Positions 41,220 through 50,643 are shown, counted from the stretch's first letter. The stretch: 64,000 nt of DNA from an uncultured Clostridia bacterium (GCA_934631025.1 CAKTXR010000001.1:62001-126000); one strand, 5' to 3'. The notes: generated by a model not told the origin, from the sequence alone. Translations and numbers: made by a program.

Positions 41220-42089
41220 TCAGGCCTTGATTGAGCCGACCAGAACGCCCTTGGCGAAGTACTTCTGCATGAAGGGATAGACACACAGTATCGGCACGAC
41301 GGTGATGATGGTCGCCGCGGCCTTGGTCGTGCGGCTGGAGATGGAGCGGAAGTCCTTGAGCAGCTGCGCCGTGCTTGCGTCCTTGTAGTCCATCAGCACG
41401 AGCAGGCGGCGGATGAGCAGCTGGATTGGGTATTTCTTGTCATCGCGCAGATAGAGCAGCGCGCTCAGGTAGTCGTTCCAGTAGCCGACGATGCTGAACA
41501 GCGCGAACGTGGCCAGCACGGCTTTCGAAAGCGGCAGCACGATCGAGAACAGCACGCGCAGATGGCCCGCGCCGTCCAGAAAGGCCGATTCCTTCAGCGA
41601 TTCGGGGATGGACATGAAGAACGTCTTGAACACGATGACGTTGTAGGCCGAAATCGCGCCCGGCAGCACCATGACCCAGAACGTATCGATGAGCCCCAGA
41701 CGCATGATGGTGACATAGTAGGGGATCAGGCCGCCGCCGAAGAACATGGTGATCGTCAGTATGACCGAGATCAGCTTGCGGCCGCGCAGCGCGGTGATGG
41801 AGAGCGGATAGGCCATGAGCGACGTGGTCAGCAGCATGATGACCGTGCCGACCGCCGCATACTTGACGGTGTTCCAGTAATAGAGCAGTATGCGGCTGTC
41901 ATTGAGCAGCGCCTTGTAGGATTCCAGCGAGAAGCCCACCGGCAGCAGATAGATCGGCGAGGATTTGAGCGTCTGCGCGTCGCTCACGGAGAGCGCCAGC
42001 ATATTGAGCAGCGGATAGAGGAAGGCGCAGGAGAGGAGGATCATCAGTATGACGAGGAAAACGTCGAAAGCGGTTGTCTTTGTACGCAT
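41220..42089 (-). CDS. Sugar ABC transporter permease (LplC/YtcP-like)
   Basis: A 289-residue integral membrane permease with six helices. The EAA-type cytoplasmic loop (IPESLKESAFLDGAGHLRVLFSIVLPLSKA) contacts the ATPase, and the C-terminus PFMQKYFAKGVLVGSIKA is the standard ending of this family. It pairs with the permease encoded just upstream to form the channel for the binding protein encoded next. The start follows GGAAGGAGATC. No ATPase gene is in the operon, so a shared MsmX-type ATPase is expected. Confidence 0.93.
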   Translation of the reverse strand: MRTKTTAFDVFLVILMILLSCAFLYPLLNMLALSVSDAQTLKSSPIYLLPVGFSLESYKALLNDSRILLYYWNTVKYAAVGTVIMLLTTSLMAYPLSITALRGRKLISVILTITMFFGGGLIPYYVTIMRLGLIDTFWVMVLPGAISAYNVIVFKTFFMSIPESLKESAFLDGAGHLRVLFSIVLPLSKAVLATFALFSIVGYWNDYLSALLYLRDDKKYPIQLLIRRLLVLMDYKDASTAQLLKDFRSISSRTTKAAATIITVVPILCVYPFMQKYFAKGVLVGSIKA

Positions 42090-42107
42090 GATTGATCTCC
42101 TTCCTTC

Positions 42108-43079
42108 TTAGAATAGCGACGTTTCGCTGAGCTTCCCGGTGATGAAATTGGCGGCGAGCAGGAAGAACAGGGACACGATGTTGACGAGCAGACCCACGGC
42201 GGAGGAGTAGCTCAGGTTGTTGCCGGCGGTCTCGATGCCGTAGCGGTAGACATAGGTGGAAATCACGTCGGCGGTGGCGTAAGTGCGGGGGCTGTACATG
42301 AGCAGGATCTTCTGGAAATCGTTGCCCAGCACGCCGGCCACGGCCATGATGAAGAGTATGCTGATTGTGGGCAGTATGCTGGGCAGTGTGATATACCACA
42401 TCTGCTTTATGCGGCTTGCGCCGTCCAGCACGGCCGATTCGTACATCTCCGGATTGATGCCGGCGATGGCGGCCAGATAGATGATCGAGCCGTAGCCCAC
42501 GCCCTGCCAGATGCCCGAGCCGATGTACAGCGGCCTGAACGAAGCGGGATCCATGAAAAAGTTGTGCCTCTCTAAGCCGATCGCTTCCATAATGGCGTTG
42601 ACCGGGCCGTCGCTCATACTGAACAGCTCCTTCATCATGCCCACGACGATAACCACGGAGAGAAAATAGGGCATATAGGAGATGGTCTGGACAACCTTCT
42701 TGAAGCGATCGTAGTGCAGCTCGTTGAGCAGCAGCGCCAGTATAATGGGCGCGGGGAAGGAGAACACAAGGCTCTCAACGCCCAGCACCACGGTGTTTCG
42801 GATGACGCGCCAGCAGAACGGATCGCGGAAGAACGCGGCGAAATGCTTCAGACCCACCCACTTGGAGCCGAAGAAGCCGCCCTTGGGCGTGTAGTCCTGA
42901 AAGGCCACCACGATGCCGTACATGGGCAGATACTTGAACAGAAGCAGATTGATAAGCCCGGGGATCAGCATGATGTAGAGCACCCAGTTGAGACGCACGT
43001 ATTTCCCCAGCGGCATATCGCGGCGAACGCGGCCGCTGCTCTGGAGAAGATCCTGCCGTCTCGCCAAATCTTCAGACAT
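42108..43079 (-). CDS. Sugar ABC transporter permease (LplB-like)
   Basis: A 323-residue permease with six membrane helices and the family strings LIPGLINLLLFKYLPMYGIV, FQDYTPKGGFFGSKWVGLKHF and the EAA loop INPEMYESAVLDGASRIKQM. The C-terminus NFITGKLSETSLF is family-typical. The ATG at 43079 is preferred over 43088 because AGGGAG lies nine bases before it. It is the first gene of the minus-strand transporter operon, with a good promoter about 75 bases upstream, and is divergent from the AraC-type membrane regulator. Confidence 0.93.
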   Translation of the reverse strand: MSEDLARRQDLLQSSGRVRRDMPLGKYVRLNWVLYIMLIPGLINLLLFKYLPMYGIVVAFQDYTPKGGFFGSKWVGLKHFAAFFRDPFCWRVIRNTVVLGVESLVFSFPAPIILALLLNELHYDRFKKVVQTISYMPYFLSVVIVVGMMKELFSMSDGPVNAIMEAIGLERHNFFMDPASFRPLYIGSGIWQGVGYGSIIYLAAIAGINPEMYESAVLDGASRIKQMWYITLPSILPTISILFIMAVAGVLGNDFQKILLMYSPRTYATADVISTYVYRYGIETAGNNLSYSSAVGLLVNIVSLFFLLAANFITGKLSETSLF

Positions 43080-43155
43080 ACTTCCCATCTCCCTTTTTGA
43101 AAATTAAAATGAACCGACCGCCGTTTCATTGGCGGAGCGGCGAAACTACGGTTAA

Positions 43156-43184
43156 AATATATCAATTAATCGCGGCTGTGTCTA
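43156..43184 (-). promoter_or_regulatory. Sigma-A promoter of the minus-strand transporter operon
   Basis: On the minus strand, TAGACA (43184-43179) and TATATT (43161-43156) are 17 bases apart, leading into the LplB-like permease gene. Confidence 0.65.
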
Positions 43185-43264
43185 TGCTTTTTTTCTTCCT
43201 TTTATGCTGGTTTTTGAACAACTTTCCTCAAAATTGCGCTCCAACGGCGAAAAAAGTGGAAAAA

Positions 43265-43280
43265 TTGACGTTAAAGTCAA
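43265..43280. promoter_or_regulatory. Palindrome in the divergent region, candidate regulator site
   Basis: TTGACGTTAAAGTCAA is an almost perfect 16-base palindrome (TTGACnTTAAnGTCAA). It lies between the transporter promoter and a TATAAT at 43312-43317 that reads toward the AraC-type gene. The position suits control of both directions. Which protein binds is unknown. Confidence 0.45.
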
Positions 43281-43379
43281 AAAACAATACGCCGCAGACG
43301 CGAAAATGGTGTATAATGTAACCGTAACAAAAAACGAGCCGTCAGCCTGAAGCGGGCGCGGCGGCAGAGGGAGAAAGAC

Positions 43380-45662
43380 ATGACGAGCAAGGCGCCTGTG
43401 GGAGGACGGATTTTTTTTCGTACGCTGATTGCGCTTTTGTCCAGCGTGCTGATTATGGCGGCCTTCAGCTTTGTCATGATCATGCACCAGAACAATATTT
43501 CCGTGCAGACGCATGTGGACGTGCTCAGGGCGGCCATGGCCGGCAGCGCGGAGCAGATCGACGGGTTCTGGAAAAACTCGGCCTCCTTTCTGCTCTCTCT
43601 GGGCGACGGCGACTATCTGCAAAGGCTCGTCGGGCAGCCCGAGGCCGATCTGCGCGTCCGCGATCAGGCGCAGCGCGAGGCCGTTACGCGGCTGAATTCC
43701 TTCCTGAGCGGCGTGAGCTATGCCAAAGACGCCTATGTCTACCTTTATAATAAGGACTATCTGATCACATCTGCCGGCGTGACGCGGCTGGATATCTATT
43801 TCTATAATCGCTATGAGGGAGATGTTGAGGATTTTGAGCGCATGATGCGCAGAGTCCATCATTTCTCGCTGCAAAGGATGCCGTTTGAAGAGAAGAGCGA
43901 CCGCTTGGAGCAGTATAGCGCGTCTCCGCTGGCGCTCATGCAGACCGTCTACGGCAGCAACGGCCGCGCAATCGGCTGCTTCGTCGTGGCGGTGGACGGC
44001 GCGGCGCTCGAGCAGACGGCGGAAACGTACTTCACCATCCCCAACACGCGCGCGCTGCTGCTGCTGGGCGATCAGCCCGTGACCGACGCGGCGGAGCAGA
44101 TGAATATTTCCGTCGAGTCGATTCCCGAGGGCGACTATGTGCGCTATATTTCGGAGCTGGGCGTCGTGGTGCGTCGGCGCTCGGACGTGATTTCCTCGCT
44201 GGAGTATCTGGCCATCGACGAGGAAAGCAACATCATCTCCGAGCGCAATCAGCTGCTGCTGAGTTTGGAAATGATCGTGGCGCTGATGACGCTGGCCATG
44301 GGTGGCGTCGCCTTTTTCGCCGCGCGGCAGCTGTACAAGCCGATGAAAATGCTCATGCGCGAGCTGGACAGCCCGCTCACCGTCCGCACGGACGAATGCC
44401 GGTTGCTGCTCCAGTCCATCCGCGAGACGCACGAGGATTATGTCAGCGCCCGTCATGAGCTGGATCTCTCCTCGCCGCTGGTGCGGGACGCGCTGCTCTA
44501 TCATCTGCTGCGCGGCGGCAAGGCGGACGAGCGGCATCCGGCGGACTGGTGCCTGCCCGCGCCGCAGCCCAAGGCCATGCTGTTTTATGTCTTTGTGCTG
44601 GCGATTTCTCTGCCGGACGACGGCGACGGCAGCGAGCGCCGCGCCGTGGTGGAGCGCTTCGAGCGGCTCTTCGGCGCGTCGGCGCTGTCCATACTCCGCA
44701 CGAGCGACGACGAGTTCAGCTTTGTGACGACGCCGCTCTCCCGCGCGCGGTATCAGGAGCTGTGTCGGGACGCGGAGGAGCTGTGCGCGGCGCTGGACGG
44801 CGAAAAGGACGGCGGCGTGGCGGTCTTTGCCAGCGGCGGCGGCGTGAACGGCATCGAAAACATCGCCAAGGCGTTTTATGCGGCGCGGCAGTGCGTTCGC
44901 CGGCGGCCGATCACCTGCGAATACGCCTTTCTGGACGCGGAAAATGCGCAGGATGGCGCTGCGGAAGGCGGCGTTCGCCTGCCGCCCAACGCCATGGCCG
45001 TCTATGCGGCGCTGCTCTCCGGCGGCAATCCGGCCAAGGCGCGCACCTTTGTGGACGAACTGCTGAAGGCGAACCGGCGAGCAGACGTGAGCGTAGGGCA
45101 GTACATCAAGCTGGCCGAGGCGCTCAATCAGCAGCTGTTCTGGACGGCGAAGAGCAGCGCGCCCGCGCAGGAAAGCCGCCTGATCGAGATTTTCGCGCCG
45201 CATACGCTGGTGACGGCGGAGCAGCTCGGCGACATCCTGCGCGACAATCTGGCGATATTCTTTGCGGGGCAGGCCGACGCGCCTGATAAGGCCGAAAACA
45301 GCGATATGGCCGACGTGACGCGCTATGTGCAGGAGAACTTTGCCGAGAACATCAATCTGACCTCGGTTGCGGCGCATTTCGGCTACAGCGCCAATTACTT
45401 CTCGCGCTATTTCAAGCAAAAGACCGGCGTGAACTTTATCGCCTATCTCAATCGCGTCAAGATCGAGGAGGCCTGCCGCCTGCTGCGCGCCGAGGAGAAG
45501 CTCTCTGTGCGGGAGATTGCCAGGCGCTGCGGCTATAACAGCCCGCAGCAGTTCATCGCGACATTTGAAAAGCTGGTGGGCATGACGCCGGGCGCTTTCC
45601 AGAAGATGCAGTTTTCCGGCGCGGCGGCTTCGGAATGGCCGCTCGACGCTCAGGAGGAATGA
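43380..45662 (+). CDS. Membrane-bound AraC-family regulator with extracellular sensor
   Basis: A 760-residue one-component regulator. Two membrane helices (about 14-36 and 298-317) enclose an extracellular sensor of roughly 260 residues, probably Cache-like (YAKDAYVYLYNKDYLITSAG). A cytoplasmic linker, a GGDEF-unrelated YesN-type middle region and a C-terminal AraC/XylS DNA-binding domain (about 655-755: TSVAAHFGYSANYFSRYFKQ, VREIARRCGYNSPQQFIATF) follow. Proteins of this type sense a sugar outside and switch on transport genes. It is divergent from the permease operon, its likely target. The start follows a GGAGAAAGAC site. Confidence 0.9.
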   Translation: MTSKAPVGGRIFFRTLIALLSSVLIMAAFSFVMIMHQNNISVQTHVDVLRAAMAGSAEQIDGFWKNSASFLLSLGDGDYLQRLVGQPEADLRVRDQAQREAVTRLNSFLSGVSYAKDAYVYLYNKDYLITSAGVTRLDIYFYNRYEGDVEDFERMMRRVHHFSLQRMPFEEKSDRLEQYSASPLALMQTVYGSNGRAIGCFVVAVDGAALEQTAETYFTIPNTRALLLLGDQPVTDAAEQMNISVESIPEGDYVRYISELGVVVRRRSDVISSLEYLAIDEESNIISERNQLLLSLEMIVALMTLAMGGVAFFAARQLYKPMKMLMRELDSPLTVRTDECRLLLQSIRETHEDYVSARHELDLSSPLVRDALLYHLLRGGKADERHPADWCLPAPQPKAMLFYVFVLAISLPDDGDGSERRAVVERFERLFGASALSILRTSDDEFSFVTTPLSRARYQELCRDAEELCAALDGEKDGGVAVFASGGGVNGIENIAKAFYAARQCVRRRPITCEYAFLDAENAQDGAAEGGVRLPPNAMAVYAALLSGGNPAKARTFVDELLKANRRADVSVGQYIKLAEALNQQLFWTAKSSAPAQESRLIEIFAPHTLVTAEQLGDILRDNLAIFFAGQADAPDKAENSDMADVTRYVQENFAENINLTSVAAHFGYSANYFSRYFKQKTGVNFIAYLNRVKIEEACRLLRAEEKLSVREIARRCGYNSPQQFIATFEKLVGMTPGAFQKMQFSGAAASEWPLDAQEE

Positions 45663-45725
45663 CGCGCTTTCATAACATTGTCAAAATTTTCTAATTTACT
45701 TTCGCTGGAAACGTCGAATGCGCGG

Positions 45726-45734
45726 TGCTACAAT
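45726..45734 (+). promoter_or_regulatory. Extended -10 promoter of the patatin gene
   Basis: TGCTACAAT is an extended -10 element; no good -35 is visible. Transcription would begin near 45741, so start codons before that can be excluded and the gene must begin at the ATG pair at 45773/45776. Confidence 0.5.
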
Positions 45735-45775
45735 GGGCATATCATAAAATGAGGCGATCCGCCGGCGAAAGGATG

Positions 45776-46633
45776 ATGGGACACTTGAAAACGGGACTTG
45801 TGCTGGAAGGCGGCGCGATGCGCGGTATGTTTACCGCCGGCGTGCTGGACGTGTTTATGGAGCACGGCGTGCATTTTGACGGTGTGATAGGCGTTTCGGC
45901 CGGCGCGGTGTTCGGCCCGAACTTCCTCTCCGGACAGATCGGCCGCGTCATTCGCTACAATAAACGCTATAACGGCGATCATGACTATATGGGTCTCAAG
46001 CCGCTTTTGAGTACGGGCAATATCGTCAATACGAAATACGCCTACGGCACGGTGCCCATGCTGCTCGATCCGTTCGACGACGAGGCGTTCCGCGCGTCCG
46101 GCGTGCCGTTTTATGCCGTTTTGACCAATCTGCGCACGGGCAAGCCCGAATACAGGCAGATCCACAGCGTGCTGGCCGAGATGGACGTGCTGCGCGCGTC
46201 GGCGTCGCTGCCGTTCGCGTCCACGCCGGTTGAGCTGAACGGCGAAAAGTATCTGGACGGCGGCGTTGCGGACAGCATCCCCTTTGCGGCGATGCGGCGC
46301 ATGGGCTACGACCGGCTGGTCGTCATCCTCACGCGCGATAAGAGCTATCGCAAAAAGCCGATGAATCCGGCGCTGATCCGCGTGCGCTACGGCCGCTATC
46401 CCGAGTTCTGCAAGCGGCTTCAGGAGCGCGCCGAGGCCTATAACCGCAGCGTGGACGCGCTCAATCTGCTGGAAAAGCAGGGCGAGGTGTTCGTCATACG
46501 GCCTGAGCAGCCGATCGGCATCAAGCGCATTGAAACCGATCCCGACAAGCTGCAAGCGGTCTATGATCTGGGCCGCTGCGACGGTCTGGCCAGTCTGGAC
46601 GCGATGAACGCCTATTTGAATAAAGCTGAATGA
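45776..46633 (+). CDS. Patatin-like phospholipase family protein
   Basis: A 285-residue cytoplasmic serine lipase or acyl hydrolase. The oxyanion loop is GGAMRGMFTAGV, the nucleophile elbow is GVSAGA, and the catalytic Asp lies in LDGGVADSIPF, so the Ser-Asp dyad is intact. C-terminal sequence (VFVIRPEQPIGIKRIETDPDK) is typical of the YjjU/RssA-like bacterial subgroup. The reading frame is open upstream, but an extended -10 at 45726-45734 and AAAGG at 45768 place the start at 45773 or 45776. It is monocistronic, with a terminator just downstream. The natural lipid substrate is unknown. Confidence 0.9.
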   Translation: MGHLKTGLVLEGGAMRGMFTAGVLDVFMEHGVHFDGVIGVSAGAVFGPNFLSGQIGRVIRYNKRYNGDHDYMGLKPLLSTGNIVNTKYAYGTVPMLLDPFDDEAFRASGVPFYAVLTNLRTGKPEYRQIHSVLAEMDVLRASASLPFASTPVELNGEKYLDGGVADSIPFAAMRRMGYDRLVVILTRDKSYRKKPMNPALIRVRYGRYPEFCKRLQERAEAYNRSVDALNLLEKQGEVFVIRPEQPIGIKRIETDPDKLQAVYDLGRCDGLASLDAMNAYLNKAE

Positions 46634-46644
46634 CAATCATAAGG

Positions 46645-46682
46645 AGCGCCTGAAGGCCATGTGCTTTCGGGCGCTTTTTTGC
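46645..46682 (+). terminator. Intrinsic terminator after the patatin gene
   Basis: AGCGCCTGAAG at 46645-46655 pairs with CTTTCGGGCGCT at 46664-46675, followed by six T residues, 11 bases past the stop codon. Confidence 0.88.
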
Positions 46683-47150
46683 ACTTTTTGAGTATGGCTT
46701 ACCATCGCTGCGGCGCGATGACGGCGAGTGTCCGCGCGACGCTCCGCTGTTGCTTTGATGCGCTGTGTTCCTGCGCTGCGCGCTATGGTATTGCCCATTA
46801 TTGCAATGCGTGATACCTCTGAATAAATGTGCGACACTGCGCCGTCATCCGGGTACACGGAGAGACTTGCCCGAGTCCAATTTATGCTCGGGCAAGTCGG
46901 GCTGTATGAATATCATACCAATCTGCTGAATCGACCAGACTCGAGCCGCTCCCAAGCGGCGCGGAGTCGGGTTGCGTGCGCGAAGCGGAGAGGAAACCGC
47001 ACTGCGGTCGCCCTCAAGCGCTGAAGAGTCGGATTGCACGCGCGAAGCGGAGCGGCTGCGGGCACTGCACGCCGTGCGCGAAGCGGCGCGGCCGTGGGCA
47101 CTGCCCACTAAAAGAAGTCGGAAAAGTGCTTAAAATGTCGGAAAAGTATT
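46683..47150. repeat. Gene-free region with palindrome and imperfect GC-rich repeats
   Basis: No gene with a ribosome site is visible in these 470 bases. A perfect 11-base inverted repeat (ACTTGCCCGAG at 46865-46875, CTCGGGCAAGT at 46887-46897) lies in the middle. From 46964 to 47110 a GCGCGAAGCGG-centred unit occurs three times (near 46979, 47041 and 47077), two copies preceded by GAGTCGG 62 bases apart, and GGGCACTGC occurs twice. This could be a REP-like element or decayed sequence. Confidence 0.55.
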
Positions 47151-47151
47151 A

Positions 47152-47181
47152 TAGACAGGGCGAAAATGTGAATTGTATAAT
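47152..47181 (+). promoter_or_regulatory. Promoter of the second transporter operon
   Basis: TAGACA at 47152-47157 and TATAAT at 47176-47181 are 18 bases apart, 29 bases before the first permease gene. Confidence 0.7.
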
Positions 47182-47209
47182 ATATCCATAAATCAGGAAG
47201 GGTGATTGA

Positions 47210-48127
47210 ATGAAGGGGCTGCTGCGCAACACGGTCAAGCATAGGGCGCTGCTGGCCATGGCGCTGCCGGGCATCATACTGATATTCATGTTCAGCTATG
47301 TGCCGATGTATGGCGCGCTGGTGGCGTTTAAGAAATTCGACTATATGAAGGGCATCTGGGGCAGCCCGTGGATCGGGTTTGACAACTTCAAATTCCTGTT
47401 CACAAACGGCAAGACATTTGCGCGCATCGTCCGCAACACGCTGGGCTATTACTTCCTGTTCACCGCGATCGGCACGGTGTGCAATGTGGCGCTGGCCATC
47501 ATGCTGCATGAGTGTATGTTCCGGCATTTCGTCCGCATCACCCACACCGTCATGATCATGCCCACGTTCATCTCCTATGTGGCCGTCACCTATATCGTGC
47601 AGGCCATGCTGGAAAACAACGGCGTAATCAACGGGCTGCTGCTCTCGATGGGGCAGAAGAAAATCCAGTGGTACATGAGCGCCAAATACTGGCCGACCAT
47701 CCTCACCATCGTCAATATTTGGAAGGGCACCGGCTACGGCTGCATACTCTATCTCTCCGCGCTCTCCGGCATGGATCCCGAGATCTTTGAGGCAGCAGAG
47801 CTGGACGGCGCAAACAAGCGCCAGCAGATCCGCTATCTCACGCTTCCCATGCTGGCCAGCATGATCTCAATCCTGCTGCTGCTGGGTCTGGGCGGCATCA
47901 TGAGCTCCAACACCGGCCTGTTCTATCAGGTGACCAAGAATACCGGCATACTCTACTCCACCACGCAGACCATCGACGCTTACGTCCTGAACGCGCTGAT
48001 GGGCGGCTCGTCCGATTACGGCCTGACCGGCGCGGTGTCCTTCTTCCAGTCGGCCGTAGGCTGCTTCATGGTCGTGACCGTCAACCTGATCGTGCGCAAA
48101 ATCGCGCCGGACAACGCGCTGTTCTAA
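47210..48127 (+). CDS. Sugar ABC transporter permease (LplB-like)
   Basis: A 305-residue six-helix permease with the LplB pattern: LAMALPGIILIFMFSYVPMY, FKKFDYMKGIWGSPWIGFDNF, the EAA loop MDPEIFEAAELDGANKRQQ, and the typical ending NLIVRKIAPDNALF. It forms the channel with the next permease and is fed by the binding protein encoded at 49123. AGGAAGGG lies before the ATG. First gene of its operon. A kinase-regulator pair faces the operon from the other end and may control it. Confidence 0.93.
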   Translation: MKGLLRNTVKHRALLAMALPGIILIFMFSYVPMYGALVAFKKFDYMKGIWGSPWIGFDNFKFLFTNGKTFARIVRNTLGYYFLFTAIGTVCNVALAIMLHECMFRHFVRITHTVMIMPTFISYVAVTYIVQAMLENNGVINGLLLSMGQKKIQWYMSAKYWPTILTIVNIWKGTGYGCILYLSALSGMDPEIFEAAELDGANKRQQIRYLTLPMLASMISILLLLGLGGIMSSNTGLFYQVTKNTGILYSTTQTIDAYVLNALMGGSSDYGLTGAVSFFQSAVGCFMVVTVNLIVRKIAPDNALF

Positions 48128-48142
48128 GGAGGGAGGCACAAC

Positions 48143-49063
48143 ATGGAAGAGAAAGCCAAAAGAGCCGAGAAAACCAAGGTCACGCGCGGACAGGTTGTGC
48201 TCGCCGTCATTATACTGCTGTTTACGATCCTCTGCTTTTTGCCCGTGGCGCTGGTGCTGGTCGTTTCGTTCAGCTCCGATGTGAGCATCGCCGAGAGGGG
48301 CTTTACGTTCTTCCCCTCCAGCTGGTCGACGGGCGCGTATAAATACGTGTTCAGCTTCGGCGGACAGCTCATACAGTCCTATAAGATCACGATCTTCGAG
48401 ACCGTCGTCGGCACGCTTTTAACGCTGCTGCTCACCAGTATGTTCGCCTATGCGCTTAGCCGCAAGGACTTCATGCTGCGCGGGCCGCTGGCCATCTATC
48501 TGCTGATCACAATGCTCTTCTCCGGCGGTATGCTGGGCGGCTATCTGATCAACGCCAATGTGTACCACCTGCGCAATAACCTGCTCGTGCTGGTCGTGCC
48601 CGGCTGCGTGAGCACGATGAACTGCATCGTCATGCGGACGTTCATTAATTCCAACGTGCCCGATTCGCTGATCGAGGCCGCCAAGATCGACGGCGCGGGC
48701 GAGGTCTATACGTTCTTTAAGATCGTCATGCCCATCATGGCTCCCGTGCTGGCCTCCATCGGCTTCATGTGCGCCGTCGGCCACTGGAACGAATGGCAGA
48801 CCTCCATGCTCTATATCGACGATGCGGACAAGGCCACGCTTCAGCTCATGCTGATGCGCGTTGAAAAGAACATCGAGTTCCTTAAAATGCGCGAAGCGAT
48901 GGGCAATCTGTCCGAGGTGGAAATGAAGGAGCTCAACAGCATCCCCACGATGGCCACGCGCATGGCGCTGCTGTTCTGCACGCTCGGCCCGATACTGGTC
49001 ATCTATCCCTTCTTCCAGAAGTTCTTCATCCGCGGCATGACCATCGGCTCGGTGAAGGGCTGA
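48143..49063 (+). CDS. Sugar ABC transporter permease (LplC-like)
   Basis: A 306-residue permease with six helices, the EAA loop VPDSLIEAAKIDGAGEVYTF and the family ending FFQKFFIRGMTIGSVKG. A basic, charged N-terminus (EEKAKRAEKTKVTRGQ) precedes the first helix. It starts 15 bases after its partner permease, with AGGAGGGAGG as ribosome site, and precedes the binding-protein gene by 59 bases. As in the other two transport loci, no ATPase gene is present. Confidence 0.93.
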   Translation: MEEKAKRAEKTKVTRGQVVLAVIILLFTILCFLPVALVLVVSFSSDVSIAERGFTFFPSSWSTGAYKYVFSFGGQLIQSYKITIFETVVGTLLTLLLTSMFAYALSRKDFMLRGPLAIYLLITMLFSGGMLGGYLINANVYHLRNNLLVLVVPGCVSTMNCIVMRTFINSNVPDSLIEAAKIDGAGEVYTFFKIVMPIMAPVLASIGFMCAVGHWNEWQTSMLYIDDADKATLQLMLMRVEKNIEFLKMREAMGNLSEVEMKELNSIPTMATRMALLFCTLGPILVIYPFFQKFFIRGMTIGSVKG

Positions 49064-49122
49064 TTCCATTCGATGCTTGCGCCTTGTGCGTAACCATAAT
49101 ACTTTTTGAGGAGGACACCCCC

Positions 49123-50571
49123 ATGAAGAAACTGTTGGCTCTGGTTCTGGCTCTGGTTCTGGCGCTGGGCGTGTGCGGCATGACCGCCACCGCCGAGAGC
49201 GAAGAGACCATTACCCTCCGCCTGTTCCCCAACGATGAACAGAAGCCCGACGACGCGCTGGTCTCCGAGGAGCTGAGCAAGCTCACGATGGAGAAGGTTG
49301 GCGTGAAGGTCGAGCTGGTCAAGCAGGGCAAGGGTGAATTTGCCCAGAAGATCCCGCTGCTCATCGCTTCCGACGAACCCATGGATCTGGTCTTTGACGC
49401 GTCCTGGATCGACTATCCGAACCGTGCCCGCAGCGGCGCGTATCTGGACATCACCGATATGCTGGCCGACTATCCGGAGCTGTACAACACCGTGAACCAC
49501 GCTCTGTGGGAAGGCTCCAAGATCGACGGCCGCAACTACTGCGTGCCCACCAACAAGGAAGTACCCGTCTGCTCCGCGTTCTATGTTGAGACGTCCTTCC
49601 TGGAGGAGAACAACATCGATCCCACTACCATTAAGAAGTATGCGGACATCGAGGTCGTTCTGGAGGCGCTGAAGGGCACCGATCGCTATGGCCTGCATAC
49701 CACCGTCAACAGCCATATGCCCGAGCTGTACAAGCGCTACTATGTGGACACCATCAGCACCTGCAAGGCTGTGACTCTGTTTTACGACAAGCCCGACACC
49801 TTCGTCAACTGGTTCGATACCGACGAGTATATGGACTATTGCAAGCTGATGAACGACTGGTATCAGAAGGGCTACATCATTGAGGACGTTGCCACCGCCG
49901 AGAATCCCTATCCGGTCAAGGATGAGGACGGCAACTACAACGGCAAGTACGGTGTGGGCTGCGTTTCCTACAGCCCGCTGGCCGAGGTGGGCGCTTCGGC
50001 GAGCACCGGCACCGATGTGACCCCCATCCTCGTGACCCCCGTCGTCAACACCACCGGCAACTGCGCCGGCTCCGTCTGGGCGATCCTGGCCAAGACCCAG
50101 TATCCCGAGAAGTGCATGGAGCTGCTCCAGGCCTGGAACACCGATCCCGCGATCAAGAACATGATGGCCTACGGCATCGAAGGCCGCCACTACGAGCTGG
50201 TCGACGGCAAGGTCAATCAGTTCGACGGCTGGACCGACAACTACTTCACCCAGAACTGGACCACCGAGAATATGTTCATCTCCTACCTGATGGTGGGCGA
50301 GCCGGACGACAAGTGGGATCAGTACATCGCGTTCAACGAGTCCGCGATCGATTCCCCCATGCTGGGCTTCAACCCCGATCCCTCTGAGATCAACGACAAG
50401 ATCGCGGCTGTCAACGGCGCCATCGCCGAGTACAACCCGCTGCTCGAGGTGGGCGTGCTGGACGCCGAGGAATACGTGCCCATGCTGCGCGACTCCCTCA
50501 AGAGCGTCGGCATCGACGACGTGATCGCCTGGTATCAGGCTCAGTACGACGCGTGGAAGGCCGCGAAGTAA
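49123..50571 (+). CDS. ABC transporter substrate-binding protein (LplA-like)
   Basis: A 482-residue family 1 sugar-binding protein. The signal peptide (MKKLLALVLALVLALGVCGM, ending about ATA) contains a cysteine, but LGVC-G is a poor lipobox. It belongs to the DUF3502-containing subgroup, with strings such as FYVETSFLEENNIDPTTIKK, YQKGYIIEDVATAENPYPVK and the C-terminal part VEEYVPMLRDSLKSVGIDDV-like helix near the end. TGAGGAGGACACC gives a near-perfect ribosome site, matching the high dose needed for a binding protein. It ends the operon and is followed by a terminator. Sequence is clearly different from the 59769 and 61507 proteins. Confidence 0.92.
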   Translation: MKKLLALVLALVLALGVCGMTATAESEETITLRLFPNDEQKPDDALVSEELSKLTMEKVGVKVELVKQGKGEFAQKIPLLIASDEPMDLVFDASWIDYPNRARSGAYLDITDMLADYPELYNTVNHALWEGSKIDGRNYCVPTNKEVPVCSAFYVETSFLEENNIDPTTIKKYADIEVVLEALKGTDRYGLHTTVNSHMPELYKRYYVDTISTCKAVTLFYDKPDTFVNWFDTDEYMDYCKLMNDWYQKGYIIEDVATAENPYPVKDEDGNYNGKYGVGCVSYSPLAEVGASASTGTDVTPILVTPVVNTTGNCAGSVWAILAKTQYPEKCMELLQAWNTDPAIKNMMAYGIEGRHYELVDGKVNQFDGWTDNYFTQNWTTENMFISYLMVGEPDDKWDQYIAFNESAIDSPMLGFNPDPSEINDKIAAVNGAIAEYNPLLEVGVLDAEEYVPMLRDSLKSVGIDDVIAWYQAQYDAWKAAK

Positions 50572-50604
50572 TTCGCTCCTGACCGCACCGCGCAAGGCAT
50601 AATA

Positions 50605-50640
50605 AAATCGCTCCGTCTGAAAAGGCGGGGCGATTTTTCT
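50605..50640. terminator. Bidirectional intrinsic terminator
   Basis: AAAATCGCTCCGTCT pairs with AGGCGGGGCGATTTT around GAAA. It has A residues on one side and T residues on the other, so it can end both the plus-strand transporter operon and the minus-strand kinase gene. Confidence 0.85.
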
Positions 50641-50643
50641 GTG

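Noticed and set aside
43182..45419. 745-codon minus-strand open frame
   Set aside because: Antisense to the AraC-type regulator, which has clear domains and a ribosome site. The frame has none.
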